DNA of 64,000 nucleotides. Source: Melioribacteraceae bacterium. GTDB lineage: Bacteria > Bacteroidota > Ignavibacteria > Ignavibacteriales > Melioribacteraceae. Position 1 is the first letter of the stretch. Each line of letters opens with the position of its first letter. Below the pieces are notes generated by a model, which saw only the letters and a program-made list of their open reading frames with translations, had not been told where the DNA came from and made no database searches. Location of the stretch: positions 1-64,000 of the forward strand of contig JAEINS010000001.1 in NCBI GenBank assembly GCA_016342755.1, given 5' to 3'. Shown piece after piece: positions 16,289 through 25,830 of this stretch. Both the position numbers and the translations under genes were made by a program.

Positions 16289-18142
16289 ATGGAAAATACG
16301 ATGGTTAAAGAGTTTCTACAAAATGTTGAATTATTCAAAGATTTTAGCAGCGAAGATATTGGGCTTGTAATCAATAATATTGAACAAAGAGAGTTTGAGG
16401 CTGAGGAAATAATTTTTAAAGAACATACGCAAAGAAATTTTCTTATAATAATTATAAGCGGGGAAGTTGAACTTTTTAAGAGCACTGCGTTTGGTGAGGA
16501 AAAAAGATTAGCGTATTTCAGTAAATTTGATTTTCTTGGTGAAGGATCATTGATGGATGATTCACCCCATTCAACCTCAGCCAGGGCGTTGTTAAAAACA
16601 AAAGCATTTTTAATTTCGAAACAAAAGTTTGAACATCTGTTTAGAGATACACCGGAAATTGCGGCAAAAATATTGGCAAGTGTTACACATGTAATTTCCA
16701 GACGCTTAAAACAGGCAAGTGCCAGAGTAGTAAATATAGGTGAACAATATCAGTCCGGCAGAACAAGACGTGAACATGATTTGCTTGGTGATAGAGATGT
16801 TCCTTATGAAGTTTATTATGGAGTGCAAACTTTGCGCGCGTTAGAAAACTTTAATATAAGCGGAATTTCCGTAAACTTTTTCCCTTTGGTGATTGAAGCA
16901 TTTGGAATTGTTAAAATGGCCGCGGCAAAAGCTAACTATTCACTCGGGCTATTATCAAAGCCAATTAAAGATGCAATTGTAAACGCCTGTAACGAAATTT
17001 TAAATGGAAAACTTCACTCTCACTTTGTTGTTGATATGATTCAGGGCGGTGCCGGAACATCAACAAACATGAACGCTAATGAAGTAATTGCTAATCGTGC
17101 ATTAGAAATTCTTGGTTACGAAAAAGGGGAATACAAATATTGTCATCCAAATAATCATGTTAACCTGTCGCAGTCTACAAATGATGCTTATCCAACCGCG
17201 GTTAAAATTGCTTTGATTAATGCTAACAAAAAACTACTTAAAGTAATAACCGAACTTGTTGCTTCATTTAGAAAAAAAGGCGAAGAATTTTCTGATGTTA
17301 TTAAGATGGGAAGAACTCAGCTTCAGGATGCGGTTCCAATGACTCTTGGACAATCATTTGAAGCATACGCCGCTACTTTAGAAGAAGAGTTAACCAGATT
17401 GCGGGAAAACTCTGATTTGTTTTTAGAAGTTAACATGGGCGCAACAGCAATTGGTACAGGTATAAACGCTCCGGAAGGTTACAGCGAAAAATGTATAGAG
17501 TATTTAAGGGATATTACAAGTCTGGATATTAAACTTGCTTCAAATCTGGTAGAAGCTACACAGGATACAGGCGCGTTTGTAATGTATTCATCGGCTGTTA
17601 AAAGACTTGCCGTAAAACTATCCAAAATATGTAATGATTTAAGACTTTTATCTTCCGGCCCCAGAACTGGTTTTAATGAAATCAATTTACCTCCAATGCA
17701 GCCAGGGTCATCAATTATGCCGGGCAAAGTAAATCCGGTAATACCAGAAGTAGTTAACCAAATTGCATTTAAAGTTATAGGCAACGATCTTACTGTAACC
17801 ATGGCTGCTGAAGGCGGTCAGCTTGAGCTTAACGTGTTTGAACCAGTTATAGTGCAGAGTTTATTTGAATCGATTGAAATGCTTAAGAATGGAATGACTG
17901 TTCTTAAATTTAGATGTATTGACGGCATTAAAGCTAATAAGGAAAGATGCCGTGAACTGGTTGTTAATAGTATTGGTATTGTAACCGCGCTAAATCCGGT
18001 TTTAGGATACGAAACATCAACCCAGTTGGCAAAAGAAGCATTGGCAAATAATAGAAGTGTTTATGAATTAGTTCTAGAAAAAAATCTTATGTCGAAAGAT
18101 GAACTAGATGAAATTTTAGCACCCGAAAATATGATTAGATAA
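16289..18142 (+). CDS. aspA: Aspartate ammonia-lyase with N-terminal cyclic-nucleotide-binding-type domain
   Basis: Residues about 8-140 form a CRP-type cyclic-nucleotide-binding fold (ELFKDFSSEDIGLVINNIE, FLGEGSLMDDSP). Residues about 155-617 are a complete aspartase: RREHDLLGDRDVPYEVYYGVQT, substrate loop GTSTNMNANEV and signature GSSIMPGKVNP. It should interconvert L-aspartate with fumarate and ammonia. In the phosphate-binding cassette the usual Arg-Ser is His-Ser (SPHSTSARA), so cAMP binding is doubtful; the domain could bind another ligand or serve for assembly. No helix-turn-helix is present. It is much longer than the usual 470 residues because of the fusion. Confidence 0.9.
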   Translation: MENTMVKEFLQNVELFKDFSSEDIGLVINNIEQREFEAEEIIFKEHTQRNFLIIIISGEVELFKSTAFGEEKRLAYFSKFDFLGEGSLMDDSPHSTSARALLKTKAFLISKQKFEHLFRDTPEIAAKILASVTHVISRRLKQASARVVNIGEQYQSGRTRREHDLLGDRDVPYEVYYGVQTLRALENFNISGISVNFFPLVIEAFGIVKMAAAKANYSLGLLSKPIKDAIVNACNEILNGKLHSHFVVDMIQGGAGTSTNMNANEVIANRALEILGYEKGEYKYCHPNNHVNLSQSTNDAYPTAVKIALINANKKLLKVITELVASFRKKGEEFSDVIKMGRTQLQDAVPMTLGQSFEAYAATLEEELTRLRENSDLFLEVNMGATAIGTGINAPEGYSEKCIEYLRDITSLDIKLASNLVEATQDTGAFVMYSSAVKRLAVKLSKICNDLRLLSSGPRTGFNEINLPPMQPGSSIMPGKVNPVIPEVVNQIAFKVIGNDLTVTMAAEGGQLELNVFEPVIVQSLFESIEMLKNGMTVLKFRCIDGIKANKERCRELVVNSIGIVTALNPVLGYETSTQLAKEALANNRSVYELVLEKNLMSKDELDEILAPENMIR

Positions 18143-18158
18143 TTCTGAAATTTTACAG

Positions 18159-18213
18159 ACCATGGAGGTTTTTAAGTGTCTGCCGTTTTGTTGGGCATTA
18201 AAACCTCCGTGGT
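18159..18213. terminator. Hairpin between aspA and pgi
   Basis: ACCATGGAGGTTTTTAA pairs with TTAAAACCTCCGTGGT across a 22-base loop. It lies about 15 bases after the aspA stop codon and probably ends or stabilises its transcript. Confidence 0.55.
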
Positions 18214-18319
18214 TATTACATATTCCACCTCTTCTATAATTCACATTGTTATTCCTCTAAATAAAAGTATAAATTTCATTATATTTGCAAAAGTTTTTAA
18301 GTACGAAAAAGGAAATTGA

Positions 18320-19975
18320 ATGTTAAAATCACAAAACCCAACAGAGTTAAATGCCTGGAAAAAATTAGAAGAACACTTTGCTTCTATTAAATCAAAAAAA
18401 ATGAAAAATATGTTTGCTGAGGATTCAGAAAGATCAGAAAAATTTTCACTTCAGTTTGAAGATATATTTTTAGATTATTCAAAAAATATTATTGATGATG
18501 AAACTAAAAAACTTCTTGTTGAGCTTGCAGAAGAAGCCGGTTTAAAAGACGCTATTGAGCAAATGTTTACCGGCGAAAAAATTAATCAGACTGAGAATAG
18601 AGCCGTTCTACACACAGCTTTGCGTAATAAAACCGACAGACCGGTTGTTGTTGACGGAAAAGATGTAATGCTTGATATTGAAAGAGAATTAGGTAAAATG
18701 GAAATTTTTTCTAACAACCTTTCTTTAGGGCAGTGGACCGGTTACACAGGAAAACCGATTTCTGATGTAGTAAACATAGGCATTGGCGGTTCCGATCTTG
18801 GTCCGGTAATGGTTACTGAAGCATTAAAGGCTTACGGAAACCCTTCGCTTGATGTACACTTTGTTTCCAATGTTGATGGTTCCCACGTAACAGAAACATT
18901 AAAAAGGCTTGATCCGGAAACAACTTTATTCATGATTGCTTCTAAAACATTTACAACACAGGAAACAATGACAAATGCCCACACAGCAAGAAACTGGTTT
19001 TTAGAAAAAGCCGGTGAAGAGTCTTTTGTGAAAATGCATTTTGTTGCTATCTCTACAAACGAAGAAGAAGTTGTAAAGTTTGGAATTGATCCCGCAAATA
19101 TGTTTGGATTTTGGGATTGGGTTGGCGGAAGATATTCGCTCTGGTCAGCTATTGGTCTTTCTATATCTTGTGCAATTGGTCATTACAACTATTTAGAGCT
19201 TCTGGATGGTGCTTTTGCAATGGATGAACATTTTAGAAATACAGAATTTGAAGATAACATGCCGGTTATAATTGCACTTTTAGGAATTTGGTATAACAAT
19301 TTCTTCGAGGCTGAATCACAGGCAATTTTACCTTATAGCCAGTATATGCATAGATTTGCCGCATACTTTCAGCAGGGTGATATGGAAAGCAACGGTAAAT
19401 ACGTTGATAGAAACGGGAATCCGGTTGATTATCAGACTGGACCTATTATCTGGGGCGAGCCTGGTACAAACGGTCAGCACGCGTTTTATCAGCTAATACA
19501 CCAGGGTACAAAGCTTATACCTTGCGATTTTCTGGCTGCCGCAAATACTCATAACGAAGTTGGCGATCATCATAAAATACTTCTTTCAAATTATTTTGCC
19601 CAGACCGAAGCTTTAATGGCGGGTAAAACTGAAGAAGAAGTTTTAGCTGAGTTAAAAGCCGCGGGTAAAACTGAAGAAGAAATAAAAGAACTTCTTCCAT
19701 TCAAAATATTTACCGGCAACAGACCTACTAATTCATTTTTGTTTAAAAAACTTACACCAAGAACTTTGGGCTCTTTAATAGCCATGTACGAACACAAGAT
19801 ATTTATACAAGGTGTTATTTGGAATATTTTTAGTTTCGATCAGTGGGGAGTTGAGTTAGGCAAACAGCTTGCTAATAAAATTTTGCCGGAACTTAGCGGT
19901 AAAGATGAAGTTACTACTCATGATTCCTCAACTAATAAACTGATTAATACTTATAAGCAGATGAAAGTTGATTAG
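18320..19975 (+). CDS. pgi: Glucose-6-phosphate isomerase
   Basis: The 551-residue length is normal for the long bacterial/eukaryotic type. Both family signatures are visible ([20 protein letters not shown] and the [16 protein letters not shown] region), together with [14 protein letters not shown] and [13 protein letters not shown] in the sugar-phosphate-binding part. It converts glucose 6-phosphate and fructose 6-phosphate in glycolysis and gluconeogenesis in the cytoplasm. AAAGGA precedes the ATG. Residues about 435-455 contain a short direct repeat ([25 protein letters not shown]), a likely flexible surface insertion. Confidence 0.97.
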   Translation: MLKSQNPTELNAWKKLEEHFASIKSKKMKNMFAEDSERSEKFSLQFEDIFLDYSKNIIDDETKKLLVELAEEAGLKDAIEQMFTGEKINQTENRAVLHTALRNKTDRPVVVDGKDVMLDIERELGKMEIFSNNLSLGQWTGYTGKPISDVVNIGIGGSDLGPVMVTEALKAYGNPSLDVHFVSNVDGSHVTETLKRLDPETTLFMIASKTFTTQETMTNAHTARNWFLEKAGEESFVKMHFVAISTNEEEVVKFGIDPANMFGFWDWVGGRYSLWSAIGLSISCAIGHYNYLELLDGAFAMDEHFRNTEFEDNMPVIIALLGIWYNNFFEAESQAILPYSQYMHRFAAYFQQGDMESNGKYVDRNGNPVDYQTGPIIWGEPGTNGQHAFYQLIHQGTKLIPCDFLAAANTHNEVGDHHKILLSNYFAQTEALMAGKTEEEVLAELKAAGKTEEEIKELLPFKIFTGNRPTNSFLFKKLTPRTLGSLIAMYEHKIFIQGVIWNIFSFDQWGVELGKQLANKILPELSGKDEVTTHDSSTNKLINTYKQMKVD

Positions 19976-20054
19976 TATTCTTGTCATCTCTAACTGAGTC
20001 TTTCTGTCGGTAGGCAGATTAAACGAACCTGAGAGATCTTTCTTATTATTTTGC

Positions 20055-20085
20055 AAGGGACGCACATATTGCGTCCTTTTTTTTT
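20055..20085 (+). terminator. Rho-independent terminator of pgi
   Basis: The stem GGACGCA / TGCGTCC with a five-base loop is followed by nine T, about 80 bases past the pgi stop codon. Confidence 0.85.
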
Positions 20086-20137
20086 ATAAAATTTTTCCAG
20101 GCAGTTATGGTCTCAAAGGCTGTTTCAAAAGTATAAT

Positions 20138-20221
20138 TTGTCATTCCGAACAAAGTGAGGAATCTCGTTTTTGAATTAAATATGGAGATTCTCACGTCGC
20201 TTTGCTTCTCAGAATGACAAA
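20138..20221. repeat. TGTCATTCC-type dispersed repeat
   Basis: It begins TTGTCATTCCGAACAAAGTG and ends CAGAATGACAA, with AGGAATCTC and GAGATTCTC inside, so both ends are complementary. Related elements lie at 23669-23740, 33608-33679, 45566-45644 and 58949-59026, all in gaps between genes. Confidence 0.75.
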
Positions 20222-20317
20222 TCCAATGAGTCTCAATTGTTCTTGATGACAAATGATTTGGAAGATATCAAAAAGTATATTGAAGAAAGTTAGAAAGAGA
20301 CTGATTTTGACAGTCTC

Positions 20318-20749
20318 TTAAATTACATTCTTAAGATGGCTTGATAACTTTTTATCTTCCTCTAAAATATGATCTAACAACCAGTTAATTAAATAATGGT
20401 GTAGATGGGCAATATCGTCTGGATGAACCATTAAATTGCTTACTTCTTGTAGAAGATTATTTGATAATAATTTATGTTTTTCGGTGTGTTGGGCAAGTTC
20501 TGGATAGTTGAACTCTTTCATCAAATTTTCTTCACTTCTAAAATGGAATCGGGCATAGAAAATAATTTCTTCTAAAACATCATCTATTGTCATCTGTTTT
20601 AATATGCCAGTTTCAATAAGTTCAACTTTTTTTATAAGAGCCAAGAAATTTTTGTGTTGAAGATCAATTTCAAAAATACCGGTTTCATATTTCATTTCCC
20701 ATTTTGGGGTCATAAGATTTTCTTTTGAACTCATTATTTGATTAACCAT
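20318..20749 (-). CDS. Bacteriohemerythrin
   Basis: The protein carries the hemerythrin di-iron pattern: IDLQHKNF, HFRSEENLMKEFNYPE, HTEKHKLL and LHHYLINWLLDHILEEDKKL. It binds O2 reversibly at a non-haem di-iron site, and in anaerobes or microaerophiles serves oxygen storage or scavenging. The open frame extends to 20809, but the first 20 residues overlap a terminator hairpin at 20808-20834 and resemble non-coding DNA. The ATG at 20749 or 20734 is more likely. It appears monocistronic. Confidence 0.88.
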   Translation of the reverse strand: MVNQIMSSKENLMTPKWEMKYETGIFEIDLQHKNFLALIKKVELIETGILKQMTIDDVLEEIIFYARFHFRSEENLMKEFNYPELAQHTEKHKLLSNNLLQEVSNLMVHPDDIAHLHHYLINWLLDHILEEDKKLSSHLKNVI

Positions 20750-20807
20750 TTTTGTTAGGTGAACAATTAAAATTATGTAAAGATAATATATGTTCTTGAT
20801 GTAACCC

Positions 20808-20834
20808 AAAAAGGAACGGAAGTCGTTCCTTTTT
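20808..20834. terminator. Bidirectional-type terminator between citF and bacteriohemerythrin
   Basis: AAAAAGGAACG, a five-base loop and CGTTCCTTTTT form a perfect 11-base stem with T-runs on both strands. It lies 24 bases past the citF stop codon and should end the citrate operon on the minus strand. Confidence 0.85.
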
Positions 20835-20858
20835 GAAATTCAGAGATGAACTTAAAAA

Positions 20859-22415
20859 TTATTTCACAACCTGATAAACAGAATCGAGTAAAGTTCCGTC
20901 AACCCATTTAATAACGGCAACAACTTTATCTCTATTCAATTTAGGTTTAGCCGGATTCTTTCCGCAAATTTCATCAATCTCAGATTTAATCTTTTTAATA
21001 GTAGTAATTGGTAAGTCAGTGTCCTTAACGGCCTTTAGTAAATCTTTACGTTTAGGATTTATAGCGATTCCTCTTTCAGTAATAATCACATCAACTAATT
21101 CCCCGGGACCGCAGACAGTAGTAACTTCATCAACAACTACCGGTATTCTGTCTCTAAAAGACGGAATAGCCAGAATAGTACATTTAGAGGCTAAACAATT
21201 CTGCCATCCGCCAATTCCATGCAGCAGATAACCATCAGAATGAGTTGCAACATTTGCGTTAAAGTTTATATCAACTTCAGTAGCGCCAAGCACAACACAA
21301 TCGAGCATAGAAGCGAAGTTTCCTTTACCATGATAATTGTAGCTTGTAAACGGACTTGTATTTATATGATTAGGATTTTCACGCATAGAACGGACACCTT
21401 CAAGATCAAAAGTTTGTCCATCCAGTATGTAATCAGTTAAACCTTCTTCAAGCATTTCTACAAGGTACTTTGTGCTGCCGCCCCGTATGAAACGTGCTTT
21501 AATATTAGCTTCCTTCATCATCTCTTTAAGATAGATAGCAAAGGCTAAACTTGTTCCGCCCGCACCGGCCTGGAAAGAAAATCCGTTTTTTAATATGCCG
21601 GATTCTTTAACAAACCTGGCAGTATATTCAGCTATAAGTAAACGATCCGGACTTTTCGTAATCTGGGTTGTACCGGAAACAATTTTAGAAGCATCACCTA
21701 GTGATTCAATCTCTACAACATGATCAACATTGTTGCCTTGAATCTGCCAAGGTACACAAGGGAAGGGAACCAGATTATCAGTTACACATATAACCTGATC
21801 TGCGTACTCTGAATCGGCTAAAGCAAATCCTAATAAACCGCATGCGGCATTTCCGGTTACACCATTAGCGTTGCCAAACGGATCAGCAGTAGGAGACGCT
21901 ATAACAGCAATATCGATGTGTACATCACCGTCCTGTACAGCCTGATATCTTCCACCGTGAGAACGAAGAACCCCGACACCTTTCATTTTACCTTCGGTAG
22001 TATATCTGCCTAAAGGACCGTTCATACTTCCTTCGATGTGATGAATTGTTCCGTCTTCCAAATATTGAATAAGATGTTCATGACAAGGGAATGAAGCACT
22101 TGGATACCATCTTATGTTTTTAACACCCATCGATTTAATAGTATCGAAAAGGAGATTAGTAAGAACATCGCCGTTACGCAAGTGATGATGTGTTGAAATA
22201 GTCATTCCGTTTTTAAGTCCGGCTTTTTTAAGAGCGGTTTTCAAATCCTTAACAATTTTATTTCCATCAGCAGGGTAATCAGCACAAGTTCTAATGGGTG
22301 GTTTAGCTTTATTGCCTGTCGGTTTATATTTGCCAATACCTTTAAATGGGATCTGTTCAACTCCGTTAACTTCAGAAGGAACCATTCTGCCAGCAGCATT
22401 TTTTATCATTTTCAT
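20859..22415 (-). CDS. citF: Citrate lyase alpha subunit (citrate:acetyl-ACP transferase)
   Basis: At 518 residues from the ATG at 22415 it has CitF length and motifs: KKAGLKNGMTISTHHHLRNGD, MGVKNIRWYPSASFPCHE, HSDGYLLHGIGGWQNCLA and GPGELVDVIITERGIAINPKR. It swaps the acetyl group of the acyl-carrier domain for citrate. The ATG is preceded by GGAGAG and overlaps the stop codon of citDE (ATGA), so alpha and beta subunits are made together. The longer frame to 22430 starts at a TTG and is not needed. It is the last gene of the citrate operon. No citrate lyase ligase (CitC), CitX or CitG is visible in the window. Confidence 0.93.
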   Translation of the reverse strand: MKMIKNAAGRMVPSEVNGVEQIPFKGIGKYKPTGNKAKPPIRTCADYPADGNKIVKDLKTALKKAGLKNGMTISTHHHLRNGDVLTNLLFDTIKSMGVKNIRWYPSASFPCHEHLIQYLEDGTIHHIEGSMNGPLGRYTTEGKMKGVGVLRSHGGRYQAVQDGDVHIDIAVIASPTADPFGNANGVTGNAACGLLGFALADSEYADQVICVTDNLVPFPCVPWQIQGNNVDHVVEIESLGDASKIVSGTTQITKSPDRLLIAEYTARFVKESGILKNGFSFQAGAGGTSLAFAIYLKEMMKEANIKARFIRGGSTKYLVEMLEEGLTDYILDGQTFDLEGVRSMRENPNHINTSPFTSYNYHGKGNFASMLDCVVLGATEVDINFNANVATHSDGYLLHGIGGWQNCLASKCTILAIPSFRDRIPVVVDEVTTVCGPGELVDVIITERGIAINPKRKDLLKAVKDTDLPITTIKKIKSEIDEICGKNPAKPKLNRDKVVAVIKWVDGTLLDSVYQVVK

Positions 22416-23632
22416 AATTCTCTCCGCCAATCTTTGTCAAGTATTCCATTTAAAAGTGCAACATCAATTGTGTGCAGAGCACGTTTTACAACCGGAGCGT
22501 CAATCATCTTGCTGCCGAGAGAAACAACGCCAATCCCTTTTTTCTCAGCTTCTTCAAATGACATCACAATTTTTTTAGCTCTTTCAATTTCTTTTTCAGT
22601 CGGGGCAAAAGCGGCGTTTACAATTGGAACTTGTCTTGGATGAATACAGCCTTTACCTTCGAAGCCTAAGGATTTAGCTTCAATAACACTTTCGCGTAAA
22701 CCTTCCATATCAGCAACATCGGAGAATACTGTATCTATAGCTTGTATTCCGGCTGCTTTAGCAGAGTTAATTAAGATTGATCTGGCAAATATACTTTCTT
22801 TACCTTCATTAGTTCTCTGAACACCAATATCAGCAGTATAATCTTCCAGTCCAATCGCCAAAGCACAGTTTTTATCGGATGCTTTAGCAATCTGATAAGA
22901 ATTAATTATACCCAGTGCGGATTCAATTATCGGCATGAAATAAATTTCATTGTTAACTTTGTAAACCTTTTTTAATCTGTTAACTTCATCGTGTATCTCA
23001 ATTATCTGTTCAGCGGTTTCAACTTTAGGAATAAGAATTATATGCACATTATTGGGTACAATATATTTAAGATCATCTAAGCCCAATGGTAACTGATTAA
23101 TTCTAACCATCCTTTCAGAACCGTAGAAATCAACAACTCTTAAAGCGTTTCTAACTATTAATTGAGCAGCATCTTTTTCCGTATGCGAAACACTGTCTTC
23201 AAGATCCAGAATAACCGCATCAGGTTTATGCAAACCTGCGTTAGGATAAAATTTAGGTTCGTTACCGGGAAGATATAATCTGCTTCTTCTTAATCTTTCT
23301 TTTACGGTTTTATATTTATTCTTCGCAGAAAATTCCGGGAGGAATTCTTTTTCACAGTCAGGGAAAAGTTTTTTAACCGCAAGTTCGAATCTTGCCATTA
23401 TAACGTATTCTAATGCACCATAGTCTGTGATTGATATAACAGCGTTATCAATTTCGAAGAATGTACACATTTTTTCAATTAGTGATCTAATCTGATCACC
23501 AAACATAACTTCTACTTTACTCTTTAGATCTATATTCAATCCGCCGGATTGTTTTAATTCTATTTCGATAAAACAATCGGAACGAACCTGATCTCCAAGT
23601 TTACCTGCAGAAGCTTTTTTTATTTGAGCCAT
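22412..23632 (-). CDS. citE: Fused citrate lyase acyl-carrier (CitD) and beta (CitE) subunits
   Basis: Residues 1-95 match CitD, the acyl carrier of citrate lyase (IDLKSKVEVMFGDQIR, DYGALEYVIMARFELAVKKL). Residues about 105-406 are CitE, the citryl-ACP lyase (RRSRLYLPGNEPKFYPNA, PDAVILDLEDSV, YFMPIIESALGIINSYQIA, GIQAIDTVFSD). In enterobacteria these are separate genes; here they form one chain. The Ser carrying the CoA-derived group is probably in the segment SAGKLGDQVRSDCF; alignment leaves Ser9 or Ser18 open. The ATG at 23632 starts the CitD domain; the upstream extension to 23707 falls into a dispersed repeat. Confidence 0.9.
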   Translation of the reverse strand: MAQIKKASAGKLGDQVRSDCFIEIELKQSGGLNIDLKSKVEVMFGDQIRSLIEKMCTFFEIDNAVISITDYGALEYVIMARFELAVKKLFPDCEKEFLPEFSAKNKYKTVKERLRRSRLYLPGNEPKFYPNAGLHKPDAVILDLEDSVSHTEKDAAQLIVRNALRVVDFYGSERMVRINQLPLGLDDLKYIVPNNVHIILIPKVETAEQIIEIHDEVNRLKKVYKVNNEIYFMPIIESALGIINSYQIAKASDKNCALAIGLEDYTADIGVQRTNEGKESIFARSILINSAKAAGIQAIDTVFSDVADMEGLRESVIEAKSLGFEGKGCIHPRQVPIVNAAFAPTEKEIERAKKIVMSFEEAEKKGIGVVSLGSKMIDAPVVKRALHTIDVALLNGILDKDWRREL

Positions 23633-23668
23633 ATCATTAACTCTATTTTTGATTAATAAATTTAGTGT

Positions 23669-23740
23669 AGTCACACTGAGCTTGTCGAAGTGTGGAAGCT
23701 TAAACATTTACTCATTTCTCAACTTCGCTCGAAATGACAT
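23669..23740. repeat. Dispersed repeat upstream of citDE
   Basis: It runs from GTCACACTGAGCTTGTCGAAG to CTTCGCTCGAAATGACAT and has complementary inner words. It belongs with the other TGTCAT elements of the window and lies between aconitase and citDE. Confidence 0.65.
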
Positions 23741-23795
23741 ATATCTTAATTAGCCGGTTTTGAGTTTAACCTTTTTTAAGCTTTTATATGAATAG

Positions 23796-23828
23796 ATTCC
23801 GGTATCCGTCTGCTGACGGAACCGGAAT
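23796..23828. terminator. Hairpin between aconitase and citDE
   Basis: ATTCCGGTATCCGTC pairs with GACGGAACCGGAAT across a short loop just past the aconitase stop codon on the minus strand. It has no T-run, so it may be a processing or stabilising hairpin inside the operon. Confidence 0.6.
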
Positions 23829-23849
23829 GACAAAAACATAATAATGATT

Positions 23850-25820
23850 TTATAAATTTTTCTTAACCCAGTTTTCTAAACCGCCGTCTACAATTAATTC
23901 CTGAGCAGCAGCTCCAACCGGACCAATTTTATATTCTGTTCCATCAACCTTTATCACTGACTTTTCAAAGTTTATAACAGCTTTAGTCTTTGTGTAAACT
24001 GTTAACTCATTAGTACCGAATTTAGTTTTTAAATCATTAACTAATTCTGGAACCTCGATACATAAAAAGCCATTATTAATAGCGTTTCTCATATAGGTGG
24101 CACTAAAAGAACCAGCTATAACAAGAGATATTCCTCTAAACTTAAGAGCAGTGGCAGCCTGTTCGCGAGAGCTACCAGATCCGAATGTAAATCCGCCAAC
24201 AAGAATATCACCTTCTTTAACATTCTTAGCAAACTCCGGATCATAGTTTTCCATAACAACTCGGGCCTGATCTTTAGGTTTGAAATCATCTACATATGTA
24301 TATTTGCCCGGATAAATTCCATCGGTGTTCATGTTATCCTGATGGCAATAAACAATATCACCTTCAAGAGTTTTTGGAAATCCGTCAATTATTTTAACCG
24401 CGGGAGTATCACATACAACTTTTTTATTTTCTGTTATTTCACCAACAAGTTGACTCTCTTCAGCAAAAGCACAATCTATATAACCAGAGATAGCAGATTG
24501 AGCGACAACTGCCGGAGAAGCCAGATATGCTTTAGCATCGGGAGAACCCATGCGGCCTTTAAAGTTTCTGTTAGTAGCAGAGATTCCAACTTCGCCCTCT
24601 TCTAAAAGTCCTTTCCCAAGTCCTATACATGGTCCGCAACCCGGAGGCAAAGCTATAGCACCGGCATCAAGCAACCATTGCCAATAACCTTTTTCTTCAC
24701 ATTCTTTTTGAACTTCATCAGAGGCAGCGCCAATGTAGAACTCAACTCCATCAGATGTTTTTTTACCTTTAATAATTTCGGCAGCTTCAGCAATATCTTC
24801 AACGCGGCTATTTACGCAGGAAACCAGATAAGCCTTATGAATCTTAACTTTTTCTTTTTTTATCTCAGAAAGGGAAGTCATAACCTTAACAGAATTTGGA
24901 CCTGAAACGTATGGTTCAACTGAATCGAGTTCTAAAGTCAGTTCTTTTGCATAAAACGCATCAACGTCCGGAGTAAGGTATTCTAATTCAGATTCAAGAT
25001 TTTCAACTCTGTCTAAATTCATTCTTGGGTGAATTCCGTTTCCATCTATATCTGAAGGAACTCCGGCAAGTCCTCTTTTTTCAATTGCCTTAATACGTTT
25101 TTCCAGCCATGCAATTGTAACCTTATCTATTGGAAATACTCCGGCTAAAGCTCCCCATTCAGTTGTCATATTAGCAATTGATAGTCTCTGATCAACCGAC
25201 AAATTTAAAATTCCGTCACCTGTAAATTCAATTACATAATTGAGAACTTCATCTTTATTAAACTTTCCGCAAAGGGCTATTATAACATCCTTTCCAACAA
25301 CACCTGGTTTTAGTTTACCTTTAAGTTCAACTTTTGCCACCGGAGGAATTTGCCACCATGTTCTGCCAGTTGCCCAGATTGCCGCCGCATCGGTACGTAC
25401 AATTGGTGTACCCAGGACTCCTAAACCACCGTACATGTTGGAATGGCTGTCTGAGGCAACAACCATAGTTCCGGGCCATGCATATCCTTCTTCACACATT
25501 ATCTGGTGGCCAATACCGCGGCCTGCCGGATAAAAATCGCATCCCATAGAATTTGAGAATGCTTCTATGTTTTTATACTTTTCTAAATTTTTCTCAGAAG
25601 TATCCTGAATGTTGTGATCGAGCGTGTGAACTACCTGACGAGGGTTTGCAAGCTTTGTAGCGCCTATCCCTTTGAATTTAGGAATAACCGCGCCGGTATT
25701 GTCGTGTGTCATTATATGTGCCGGCCGGATTGAAAGGAAATCACCAGCTTGAACTTTTTGTCCTTTTTCTAATCCGACTGCAAATTTTTGTGCTATTTTT
25801 TCAATTAAGTTTTGAGGCAT
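23850..25820 (-). CDS. acn: Aconitate hydratase
   Basis: The 656-residue protein has all aconitase hallmarks: PAHIMTHDNTGAVIPKF, HTLDHNIQD, MVVASDSHSNMYGGLG, 4Fe-4S ligands at SCVNSR (about 335) and GCGPCIG (about 394-397), and the swivel-domain loop GSGSSREQAA. It is of the compact type found in many anaerobes. It isomerises citrate and isocitrate. AGGAG lies ahead of the ATG. Its place between isocitrate dehydrogenase and citrate lyase genes fits a joint route between 2-oxoglutarate and citrate cleavage products. Homoaconitase or related specificity is possible but less likely with citrate lyase in the operon. Confidence 0.92.
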   Translation of the reverse strand: MPQNLIEKIAQKFAVGLEKGQKVQAGDFLSIRPAHIMTHDNTGAVIPKFKGIGATKLANPRQVVHTLDHNIQDTSEKNLEKYKNIEAFSNSMGCDFYPAGRGIGHQIMCEEGYAWPGTMVVASDSHSNMYGGLGVLGTPIVRTDAAAIWATGRTWWQIPPVAKVELKGKLKPGVVGKDVIIALCGKFNKDEVLNYVIEFTGDGILNLSVDQRLSIANMTTEWGALAGVFPIDKVTIAWLEKRIKAIEKRGLAGVPSDIDGNGIHPRMNLDRVENLESELEYLTPDVDAFYAKELTLELDSVEPYVSGPNSVKVMTSLSEIKKEKVKIHKAYLVSCVNSRVEDIAEAAEIIKGKKTSDGVEFYIGAASDEVQKECEEKGYWQWLLDAGAIALPPGCGPCIGLGKGLLEEGEVGISATNRNFKGRMGSPDAKAYLASPAVVAQSAISGYIDCAFAEESQLVGEITENKKVVCDTPAVKIIDGFPKTLEGDIVYCHQDNMNTDGIYPGKYTYVDDFKPKDQARVVMENYDPEFAKNVKEGDILVGGFTFGSGSSREQAATALKFRGISLVIAGSFSATYMRNAINNGFLCIEVPELVNDLKTKFGTNELTVYTKTKAVINFEKSVIKVDGTEYKIGPVGAAAQELIVDGGLENWVKKNL

Positions 25821-25830
25821 TTTTAGACTC

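Noticed and set aside
20750-20809. Longer bacteriohemerythrin with a hydrophobic N-terminus
   Set aside because: The extra residues overlap the terminator hairpin and precede the conserved hemerythrin start.
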